From assembly GCA_030647205.1 (NCBI GenBank), contig JAUSJO010000008.1, positions 31,043 to 95,042 on the forward strand: 64,000 bases of DNA, in the 5' to 3' direction. The position numbers were made by a program, and so were the translations under genes. The stretch comes from a bacterium (GTDB lineage Bacteria > Patescibacteria > CPR2 > UBA1875 > JAJYID01). A model generated the notes under the pieces. It searched no databases, was not told the origin of the DNA, and worked only from the letters and a program-made list of their open reading frames with translations. Below are positions 1 to 5,391 of the stretch, one piece after another (position 1 is the first letter of the stretch; each line of letters opens with the position of its first letter).

Positions 1-1
1 T

Positions 2-232
2 GACGGGGTTTTGGATGACAAAGGCAAGACTATTACTCATTTGGACGTAGATACTGCAGAGAGAATGATTAAAGAGCGTCACATAAGAGGAGGGATGATA
101 CCAAAAGTTCTTCATGCAATAGAGTCTGAGAAAGTGGGGAAAATCCATATAATTAACGGGAATATCCCTCATGCGCTTTTATATGAAGTATTCACCAAAG
201 AGGGTATAGGAACTGAGATAGTTCGGGATTAG
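2..232 (+). CDS. argB: Acetylglutamate kinase, C-terminal part (cut by the window edge)
   Basis: Only the last 76 residues are present. They read DGVLDDKGKTI near the start, then RGGMIPKVLHAIES and INGNIPHALLYEVF, ending TKEGIGTEIVRD. This is the usual C-terminal end of acetylglutamate kinase, an amino-acid-kinase-fold enzyme that phosphorylates N-acetylglutamate in arginine synthesis; the GGM-I-K segment and the final EGIGT are typical of the family. A lysine-pathway relative (LysZ) has a similar C-terminus and cannot be excluded from this fragment. Whether the rest of the arginine pathway lies upstream cannot be seen. It is followed by a 430-base intergenic stretch holding a REP-like palindrome and a structured repeat. 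Confidence 0.85.
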   Translation, partial: DGVLDDKGKTITHLDVDTAERMIKERHIRGGMIPKVLHAIESEKVGKIHIINGNIPHALLYEVFTKEGIGTEIVRD

Positions 233-271
233 GCCGTTTTGTCATCCTGAAGTATGGAGGATCTATGGTTC

Positions 272-330
272 GTCATTCCGGACTTCCTGCCCGACCTGAA
301 CGGTCGTTCGGGCGGGGATCCGGAATCTAG
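272..330. repeat. REP-like palindrome
   Basis: It begins GTCATTCCGGA and ends TCCGGAATC, with inner arms GCCCGA and TTCGGGC, so it folds as one long interrupted hairpin. A related start, GTCATCCTGA, lies just upstream at 241. Its translation gives the low-complexity peptides often mis-called as genes. Related elements lie at 2276-2302 and 22783-22832. It fills part of the argB to 666 gap. Confidence 0.75.
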
Positions 331-366
331 GATAATTAAACCTGCTAAAGTAGTCATTATCATTAT

Positions 367-583
367 CCACTTTTTTAGAAAAAGTGGAGCAAAAATCGCG
401 GCTTAGACGGTCTCTCAAAGTGTCGTCTGGTTCGCTCTCTCATCTTTAAAAAAATTAACTCGTTTCACTCAGACAAAATTATTTTTAAAGGTTCGTTTAC
501 TCCCAGACTTCCTTTTCGAGCCGATAGCCGCAAGAGAGTTCTCTTTGAAAAAATCACGCCGGGAAGAGAAATTTATTCGTGAT
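367..583 (+). repeat. Structured repeat, copy A (candidate structured RNA)
   Basis: This starts with a perfect 9-bp hairpin at 367-387 (arms CCACTTTTT and AAAAAGTGG, loop TAG). It continues with a possible long-range pair, GCGGCT at 398-403 with AGCCGC at 526-531, an inner pair of CTTTAAAAA near 444-452 with TTTTTAAAG at 482-490, and a 3' pair, ATCACG at 553-558 with CGTGAT at 578-583. A second copy lies at 2337-2566 in the same orientation, also just after a REP-like palindrome, and its differences keep these pairs. No convincing open reading frame crosses it. Function is unknown. Confidence 0.7.
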
Positions 584-665
584 GTCGGGATGTTTTGTAT
601 TTGACACAAGGGAAGCTATTTATGCTATTATGAGTTTATACAAAATAACCTTTCATGGAGGGGTT

Positions 666-950
666 TTGAACAAACTTGTCAAATATATGCTCATAGTTTT
701 TGTCGCATTCAACGTTCTCGGTGGAACTGTTTTGGGCTTGCATGATTATTCGCAGGATAAAGATGCAAAAAAGGCATTTCGAAATTTTTATGCAAATGAT
801 ACGGCGGTGATGGGAGCATATGACAAAAAACTATCAAACTCTTTAAACAAATATGAAACTGATTTTATCGTTGTGGTGGCTTTTGTGGCCCTTTTGGGTA
901 TTTTATATTCATTCAGCAAGAGGGAATATATCAAGAAACATAAAAAGTAA
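666..950 (+). CDS. Small two-helix membrane protein, unknown
   Basis: This 94-residue protein is not recognised. The TTG start at 666 is preferred because GGAGGGG lies just upstream; the reading frame extends further 5' but into the structured repeat. Two hydrophobic segments are visible: YMLIVFVAFNVLGGTVLG near residues 8-26, and FIVVVAFVALLGILYSF near residues 68-85. The loop between them is charged and the tail is lysine-rich (KREYIKKHKK). It is the first of three unknown genes that sit between the two structured repeats. Nothing indicates a catalytic role. Confidence 0.6.
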   Translation: MNKLVKYMLIVFVAFNVLGGTVLGLHDYSQDKDAKKAFRNFYANDTAVMGAYDKKLSNSLNKYETDFIVVVAFVALLGILYSFSKREYIKKHKK

Positions 951-1022
951 TATTTTGTGAGTTTAAACATAAACATTGAACTTGAAAACCTGTAAGATAA
1001 TTTCAAAGAAAAGAGGAATATA

Positions 1023-1451
1023 ATGGAAGAAGTCAAAAAATATGCTGACAGTATCTCTGCTGAACTTTCGGAGAAGAAAGGCGTCTGGACGCTTACAAAG
1101 GTAGTTGCGGAAAGAAAGGCATTCTTAAGCAAAAAGAAACTGGAGTATATCGCCAAGTTTAGATTTGATGATGAGAACAAAGAGATTCGATTTACGGAAA
1201 TGCTCAAAGAGTCGGGCTCGGGTATTTCTAGCGGCGATATGGATGATATGTCTCCCGGTTTTGGATTTAAGGCGGGAACCTACAAAACGGGCATGGGCGG
1301 GAGAGAAGGTAGTATAAAAGAGCAGTCAAATCTTTTCGGCAAGGATTATAGCTATGAATTTAAATTCGAAGAAATTAGAGCAAAAATAGAAGAAATCGCA
1401 AAAAATAAAGGTTATGACTTCAAATATCAAATAACGTCAAAAGGTCTTTAA
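1023..1451 (+). CDS. Conserved-looking hypothetical protein
   Basis: A 142-residue soluble protein with no family I can name. The ATG at 1023 has AAGAGG a few bases upstream. The N-terminal half is charged and mixed alpha/beta (KKLEYIAKFRFDDENKEIRF), a Gly/Met-rich middle follows (SPGFGFKAGTYKTGMGG), and the C-terminal half looks helical (KFEEIRAKIEEIAKNKGY). There is no signal peptide and no cysteine pattern. It lies 13 bases before the next gene and is probably co-transcribed with it. Confidence 0.65.
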   Translation: MEEVKKYADSISAELSEKKGVWTLTKVVAERKAFLSKKKLEYIAKFRFDDENKEIRFTEMLKESGSGISSGDMDDMSPGFGFKAGTYKTGMGGREGSIKEQSNLFGKDYSYEFKFEEIRAKIEEIAKNKGYDFKYQITSKGL

Positions 1452-1464
1452 GAAAGGAGTAGTC

Positions 1465-2250
1465 ATGAAAAAAGGTTTAATCATCGGGGGTGCGGTTCTC
1501 ACAGTGGTGGTTTTGATTTTAGGATACGGTTTTTATAATGCGTCGAAAGTACGCTCATACGCTAAGGATGTGGATGCGATAATTACAGAGAGTGATGCGA
1601 CTTGGAATACAAAAGAGATCGAGAAAAGCTCGAGTTCGATTACGGATCTGCAAAAAGAAATGAACAAAGTAAAGACTGACTCGGAGGTACAACTCGCAAA
1701 ACTAAACAGTATGAGCGCGCCGGGAAAAGCAAAAGATCTGGAAAAGAAAACGAAAGAGTATTTTGTTCTTGCAAAAAATGTCGCAGACCAGACAGCTACA
1801 TTTTTGGAATATGTCAAAGTTGTGGAAGCATCAGGGAACGACTTGAAAAACATCGATAGCGGCGCCACGACACCTTCAGCAGCTGGTGTTGCAGCAACAT
1901 TTACGAAAATGCACAATGCCTTGTCGGCAACTATCACGAAGCTTGAAGCGGCAACTCCCCCGTCATCTATGAAAGATTTTCACGACAAATACATCGCAGC
2001 TCTAAAAAAAATGGATGCGGCGATAGTAAAAGGTATCGACTATGCAAATGCAAACCAGCTGGATAAGCTTAGTACCATTACTACTGATTTAGACGGGGCA
2101 GTTAAAGATCTAAATGCCATCAAAACTCCGTCGAACGACACTATTCTCGAAGACTTGGTAACAAAGGCAAATAAAGACAAGCTAGACAAATATCCAGATC
2201 AAATAAAGGCCGAAGCACAGAAACTGGAAAAGACAATCATTAGTTACTAG
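1465..2250 (+). CDS. Membrane-anchored helical extracytoplasmic protein
   Basis: A 261-residue protein with an N-terminal membrane anchor (residues 3-24, GLIIGGAVLTVVVLILGYGF) followed by about 230 mostly helical, Lys/Ala/Thr-rich residues that look like antiparallel helices or coiled coil. It has no lipobox cysteine and no enzyme motif. The start is supported by AAAGGAG seven bases upstream. It closely follows the 1023-1451 gene. The architecture suggests a helical-bundle protein displayed outside the membrane, but no specific function can be given. Confidence 0.65.
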   Translation: MKKGLIIGGAVLTVVVLILGYGFYNASKVRSYAKDVDAIITESDATWNTKEIEKSSSSITDLQKEMNKVKTDSEVQLAKLNSMSAPGKAKDLEKKTKEYFVLAKNVADQTATFLEYVKVVEASGNDLKNIDSGATTPSAAGVAATFTKMHNALSATITKLEAATPPSSMKDFHDKYIAALKKMDAAIVKGIDYANANQLDKLSTITTDLDGAVKDLNAIKTPSNDTILEDLVTKANKDKLDKYPDQIKAEAQKLEKTIISY

Positions 2251-2275
2251 TATTCTGCTATAGTCCCCTCGTCTT

Positions 2276-2302
2276 GTCATTCCCGTGGAGGCGGGAATCC
2301 AG
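2276..2302. repeat. REP-like palindrome
   Basis: ATTCCCG and CGGGAAT arms flank a short loop inside GTCATTCCCG...GGGAATCCAG. This is a common intergenic palindrome type whose translation gives spurious peptides. It precedes structured repeat copy B, as the palindrome at 272-330 precedes copy A. Confidence 0.7.
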
Positions 2303-2336
2303 TCTTGAAATAGTTTCTACTTCTTTAGAATTCATT

Positions 2337-2566
2337 TATTACTTTTTTAGAAAAAGTAATACAAAAATCGCGACTTATGGCGGCGACAAAGTGTCGGATT
2401 TCAGTTCGCTCAGGTTTGAAAAAATGAACTCGCTAGAACGCTCAGACAACATTATTTTCAAATCTTCGTTCACTTTATCCTCGCTTTGTCTTCGATAGTC
2501 GCAGGAGACCATTTGCCCGTAGACTTCCTTTGAAAAAATCATGCGGATTGAGAATTTTTCTGTGAT
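2337..2566 (+). repeat. Structured repeat, copy B (candidate structured RNA)
   Basis: Partner of 367-583. The leading hairpin is 11 bp (arms TATTACTTTTT and AAAAAGTAATA, loop TAG): CC/GG of copy A has become TT/AA. The long-range pair is GCGACT at 2370-2375 with AGTCGC at 2497-2502, so G:C has become A:T. The inner pair is TTTGAAAA at 2415-2422 with TTTTCAAA at 2455-2462, so A:T has become G:C. The 3' pair, ATCATG with TGTGAT, keeps pairing through G-U wobbles. With the adjoining REP element it explains the gap before 2659; no gene is seen there. Confidence 0.7.
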
Positions 2567-2658
2567 GGCGGGAGGTAAGTTTTGGAACTTTAACCATAAA
2601 CATTCTCTCCTGACTTTCTATAATTAAAATAGGAAAATATAGAGAGGAGGTGAGGGAA

Positions 2659-2868
2659 ATGAAAATGAACTGGCTTGATTGGACTACGGGCGTTTTGGTC
2701 ATCATTGGAGCGCTAAACTGGGGACTTGTCGGACTCTTTGACTATAACCTAGTGTCGGCGATTCTTGGTGATATGACATTTCTGACGAGGACAGTGTATG
2801 TTCTTGTAGGTATAAGCGGTCTTTATATGATCTATAGCTTGGCAACAAAGTCTATGGTGAAAGAATAA
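2659..2868 (+). CDS. DUF378-family small membrane protein
   Basis: A 69-residue protein of the DUF378 (YuzA-like) family. It contains the typical LDWTTGVLVIIGALNWGLVG segment, then GLFDYNLVSAILG and a second helix, YVLVGISGLYMIYSL. Two transmembrane helices are expected, with a short lysine-containing tail. The ATG at 2659 is chosen over a GTG at 2650 because AGGAGGTGA, an almost perfect ribosome-binding site, covers the GTG. Members are uncharacterised membrane proteins. It forms a single-gene unit ending at the hairpin at 2889-2924. Confidence 0.85.
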   Translation: MKMNWLDWTTGVLVIIGALNWGLVGLFDYNLVSAILGDMTFLTRTVYVLVGISGLYMIYSLATKSMVKE

Positions 2869-2888
2869 ATGTTTTGTAGGTCATGAGC

Positions 2889-2925
2889 AAACATCCCAAT
2901 ATCTTCTTGGTATCGGGATGTTTTG
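2889..2925 (+). terminator. Rho-independent terminator after the DUF378 gene
   Basis: AAACATCCC at 2889-2897 pairs with GGGATGTTT at 2915-2923, followed by more T residues. The -35 element of the next promoter lies in its loop and descending arm. Confidence 0.75.
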
Positions 2926-2934
2926 TGTTAAAAT
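2907..2934 (+). promoter_or_regulatory. Promoter giving a leaderless mRNA
   Basis: TTGGTA at 2907-2912, 16-base spacer, TAAAAT at 2929-2934. The ATG of the next gene begins seven bases after the -10 ends (six intervening bases), so transcription should start at or next to the start codon and no RBS is present. Confidence 0.6.
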
Positions 2935-2940
2935 GTTTTT

Positions 2941-3207
2941 ATGAAATTGAGAATATTTATTCAAGGTGACGCCCCCGAAATGCGCGATGCGAAAGATCTT
3001 GCAGATAGGGTCAAGGATTCTGTTGTAGATAATGTAGACATTGAAACCCTAGATATAGAGGACCGTGAGGGTAAGGAAGTCGCAGAGGTTTATGATATTA
3101 CAACTGTCCCATCCTTTTTGGTTACGACCGATGACGGAGTTTTTATAAACTCATGGGTAGGCAAGATCCCTGCAGAGTTTGAACTAAAGGGTGCAATAGG
3201 AGTATGA
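2941..3207 (+). CDS. Thioredoxin-fold small protein without a CXXC motif
   Basis: An 88-residue protein that looks like a thioredoxin/glutaredoxin fold. It has a first strand KLRIFIQG, a helix DAKDLADRVKDSV, a strand VDIETLDIED, then VAEVYDITTVPSFLVTTDDG, which contains the cis-proline (T-V-P) and the following strands of that fold. The catalytic Cys-X-X-Cys is absent, so it is unlikely to be an ordinary disulfide reductase. The ATG directly follows a -10 element with no RBS. Its stop overlaps the start of the YggT gene (ATGA), so the two are translationally coupled. Confidence 0.65.
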   Translation: MKLRIFIQGDAPEMRDAKDLADRVKDSVVDNVDIETLDIEDREGKEVAEVYDITTVPSFLVTTDDGVFINSWVGKIPAEFELKGAIGV

Positions 3208-3461
3208 ATACAACAGTGTTTTTAAAGAATGCCTTTGATTTTCTCTCTTCGGCTATCTTTGTCCTGGTATTTGTCAGAATTATTTTGAGTTGGATGCCGA
3301 ATGCTCGTAATGCTCTGACTCAATTTGTTTTTGATATTACAGAACCAATTTTGAAACCTTTCAGAATATTTAATCCCAAAAACTCTCCTCTTGATTTCTC
3401 ACCGATTATTGTAGTTATTTTGATTGAAGTGGCTAGGAATATACTGATGAGATTTATTTGA
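3204..3461 (+). CDS. YggT-family membrane protein
   Basis: An 85-residue YggT-family protein. It has two hydrophobic helices, FLSSAIFVLVFVRIILSW and IIVVILIEVARNILM, flanking the family signature ITEPILKPFRIF with following PLDFSPI. The family is membrane-located and has been linked to membrane organisation and osmotic tolerance in other bacteria, but the exact job is unknown. Its ATG overlaps the previous stop. A YggU-like gene follows one gene downstream, and the yggT-yggU neighbourhood is common in bacteria. Confidence 0.85.
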   Translation: MNTTVFLKNAFDFLSSAIFVLVFVRIILSWMPNARNALTQFVFDITEPILKPFRIFNPKNSPLDFSPIIVVILIEVARNILMRFI

Positions 3462-3518
3462 CATTGGGAAAATCGGGTAATATAGTAACAAAAGTAAAAC
3501 TTAAAGAAAGGGAAAATT

Positions 3519-3779
3519 ATGAGTACAGAAACTATGCCACAATCAACAGAAAACAGTTTTGAGGGTGCTGACAATGACGAGTTGGCGCGAAGAATCAGTG
3601 ACATTGATAATGCACTGCAGGTATATTCAGACGGTGAAGAGTCTAACTTAAAAAGAGGGGAAATGAGACGGGATCTTTTTGAGGAGCTAGAAAGAAGAAT
3701 GAACGGAGACACTGCGGCGGCAGCAGATCTTGTGGAACGGATTGGGGCAGAAAACCTGAATGACGAACTAGCAGCTTAG
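3519..3779 (+). CDS. Small acidic hypothetical protein
   Basis: An 86-residue, strongly acidic, predicted helical protein (segments NDELARRISDIDNALQVY and LFEELERRMNG). No cysteines, membrane segments or recognised motif. AAAGGG precedes the ATG by a suitable distance. It sits between yggT and yggU and ends six bases before the latter, so it is probably in the same transcript. The N-terminal 20 residues are polar and likely disordered. I do not recognise it. Confidence 0.6.
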   Translation: MSTETMPQSTENSFEGADNDELARRISDIDNALQVYSDGEESNLKRGEMRRDLFEELERRMNGDTAAAADLVERIGAENLNDELAA

Positions 3780-3785
3780 GTTAAA

Positions 3786-4010
3786 ATGAAGGTTCAAGTT
3801 AAAGTTAAAACTGGCGCAAGACAAGATTGCGTCAGTTTTGATGAAGAAAAAAATCTCTACATAGTTTCTACAAAAATCCCTCCGATTGAAGGACGGGCAA
3901 ATGAAGCAGTTATAAAACTACTTGCCGGATATTTTAAAGTGCCAAAATCGGAAGTGACTTTAAAAACAGGGCAGAAATCAAAAATTAAAGTTTTTGAGAT
4001 TGACGACTAA
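3786..4010 (+). CDS. YggU / DUF167-family protein
   Basis: A 74-residue DUF167 (UPF0235) protein. It shows the family core: VKVKTGARQD at the N-terminus, KIPPIEGRANEAVIKLLAGYFKVPKSEV in the middle and TGQKSKIKVFEI at the end. The GRANEA segment is diagnostic. The function is not established, although the gene often accompanies yggT, as here. Its last bases overlap, on opposite strands, the stop of the convergent Nudix gene. Confidence 0.9.
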   Translation: MKVQVKVKTGARQDCVSFDEEKNLYIVSTKIPPIEGRANEAVIKLLAGYFKVPKSEVTLKTGQKSKIKVFEIDD

Positions 4011-4408
4011 GTATTAAAATACTCAGCTACTTCCGGTGGCCAAAGTGAGTTTGCTTTTTCAGAGCAAACTGTATGAATATCATCTTTTTGTATATATTTA
4101 ACGTCTGTTAGGTCATCTCCCGGACATAAAGCATGTGTGAGAGGTCTACATAAATACCACCGCGCAACTCTTTCTGTTTCTGCAACAACTGTTTCGCCAA
4201 AGAACTTTATAACCTCGATAGCTATGCCGGCCTCTTCCATTACTTCTCTGATGAGTCCCTGCTCCTCGGTTTCATTATCTTCCAAACTACCACCGGGAAT
4301 ATGCCAAGCTTCACTCAAAGGATGGCCTTTGGTTTTCATCTTCTTGCCAACCAAGACTTTTCCCTCGTGTTCAACGACTGCTACTATTGCTTTTCTATAA
4401 TTTTTCAT
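4007..4408 (-). CDS. Nudix hydrolase
   Basis: A 133-residue protein with a complete Nudix box near residues 40-62: GGSLEDNE, then REVMEEAGI (pattern G-x5-E-x7-REUxEExGU). It should hydrolyse a nucleoside diphosphate linked to another moiety; the substrate cannot be told from sequence. The N-terminal strand AIVAVVEHEGKVLVGKK is typical. AGGA precedes the ATG, and further upstream on this strand lies an extended -10, TGCTATAAT. The gene converges on the YggU gene with a four-base tail-to-tail overlap. Confidence 0.9.
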   Translation of the reverse strand: MKNYRKAIVAVVEHEGKVLVGKKMKTKGHPLSEAWHIPGGSLEDNETEEQGLIREVMEEAGIAIEVIKFFGETVVAETERVARWYLCRPLTHALCPGDDLTDVKYIQKDDIHTVCSEKANSLWPPEVAEYFNT

Positions 4409-4472
4409 TTTTATCCTGACTTTTTATTATTATAGCAACATTTGATTATTACCGCTAAAGAAAGTATAATAA

Positions 4473-4511
4473 GCTCAGATCGGAGGGGTTGAAAAAACTT
4501 TTTCCGATTTT
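4473..4511 (+). promoter_or_regulatory. Promoter-proximal terminator-like leader hairpin
   Basis: A TATAAT at 4466-4471 is followed at once by ATCGGA (about 4479-4484) and its complement TCCGAT (about 4504-4509), then a run of T residues. The arrangement looks like an attenuator or early-termination hairpin ahead of the 4550 gene. Confidence 0.5.
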
Positions 4512-4549
4512 TTTGTACTTTGAATGCAATCCTGAAAAAGGAGATTTAA

Positions 4550-5257
4550 ATGAGTCAGGACGCCAAAACATTGCAAGTAGTTGATGGAACTTCAGAACAG
4601 TTTCAAAAGAGCTTGGAAGATATTATGCTGGTTCTTGATCAGACTATAGCAGGGAGGAGAAGTATAACAGTTACTGACTTCCAGGGAAAGGATGAAGCAT
4701 ATCACGTGGTTTTGAAAAGAAACCGTTTCGAGCTGGTAACCTTAAAAGGTGAGACTGCTCGTATAAAGGCCAGTATTATTAAGGAGCTTGATAGTGACTT
4801 TCTGTGCTCTGTCGTCGGATCTTTGGTTGAAAGTAGCAACTCGCTTCTAATGGCAGAAGACATAGGTAGGATAAAGGTGCTGATAGACCTTTTCGAATCA
4901 CTCGACAATACAAGATGGGTTTATGAGTTTGATGTTGATCGTGTATTGATACGGCACACCAGTCAAGAAACCTGTTCGGCGGACCGGTCAATAGGTACCA
5001 TGTTCACTTCTCGCCCCGGGATAGAAATATTCTACAGAGCCCTTGAAAATTTTACAGAAAGGGCCACAGGGAAAAAGAAAGAGCTTGAAGATAGTATTGC
5101 GGCTCAAAGTGATGACGTGGCGATTCTTAGCTCTGATATAGAGGAGGCACAAGGTATCTTGGGTGTCCTAATGGAGAGACGGGAATGGCGCCCTTCTTCA
5201 TCGGAAGGTGAATTTGATGCTCCAGATACTTCCCCCGACGAGGATATCCCGTTCTAG
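4550..5257 (+). CDS. Hypothetical protein with an SSB-like acidic tail
   Basis: A 235-residue soluble protein I cannot assign to a family. The body is mixed alpha/beta, with a helical, probably coiled segment near 165-205 (RALENFTERATGKKKELEDS and on). The last residues are acidic and end SPDEDIPF. This matches the D-D-D-I-P-F type C-terminal peptide that single-stranded-DNA-binding proteins use to recruit partners, although no OB-fold is apparent. AAAGGAG precedes the ATG. It has its own promoter, leader hairpin and strong terminator (5285-5312), so it is a one-gene unit. Confidence 0.65.
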   Translation: MSQDAKTLQVVDGTSEQFQKSLEDIMLVLDQTIAGRRSITVTDFQGKDEAYHVVLKRNRFELVTLKGETARIKASIIKELDSDFLCSVVGSLVESSNSLLMAEDIGRIKVLIDLFESLDNTRWVYEFDVDRVLIRHTSQETCSADRSIGTMFTSRPGIEIFYRALENFTERATGKKKELEDSIAAQSDDVAILSSDIEEAQGILGVLMERREWRPSSSEGEFDAPDTSPDEDIPF

Positions 5258-5284
5258 AGAAGAAATCTCCAAAGTAATAAATGA

Positions 5285-5315
5285 GCGGCTGTGTGGAAAC
5301 ACAGCCGCTTTTCTC
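5285..5315 (+). terminator. Strong rho-independent terminator
   Basis: GCGGCTGTGT at 5285-5294 and ACACAGCCGC at 5299-5308 form a perfect 10-bp stem with a GGAA loop, followed by TTTTCTCTTT. Confidence 0.9.
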
Positions 5316-5320
5316 TTTGT

Positions 5321-5370
5321 TTGACCTTGGTGGGTAAACAAAGTATAATATTTGTGCCTTAAGTAGGCAC
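5321..5370 (+). promoter_or_regulatory. ileS promoter with 5'-end hairpin
   Basis: TTGACC at 5321-5326, 17-base spacer, TATAAT at 5344-5349. A 6-bp hairpin, GTGCCT / AGGCAC at 5354-5370, forms at the very 5' end of the transcript. It is far too short for a T-box and may protect the RNA end. Confidence 0.7.
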
Positions 5371-5391
5371 ATTTTATTTAATTTATAAGTT

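Noticed and set aside
788..1207. Minus-strand frame of 139 codons
   Set aside because: Shadow of the plus-strand genes at 666 and 1023; no RBS, biased composition.
2274..2498. Plus-strand frame of 74 codons in the 2251-2658 gap
   Set aside because: It reads through the REP element and the structured repeat; the compensatory changes between the repeat copies preserve base pairing, not protein.
5322..5391. T-box riboswitch before ileS
   Set aside because: The leader is only about 40 bases and holds one 6-bp hairpin, far too short for a T-box.
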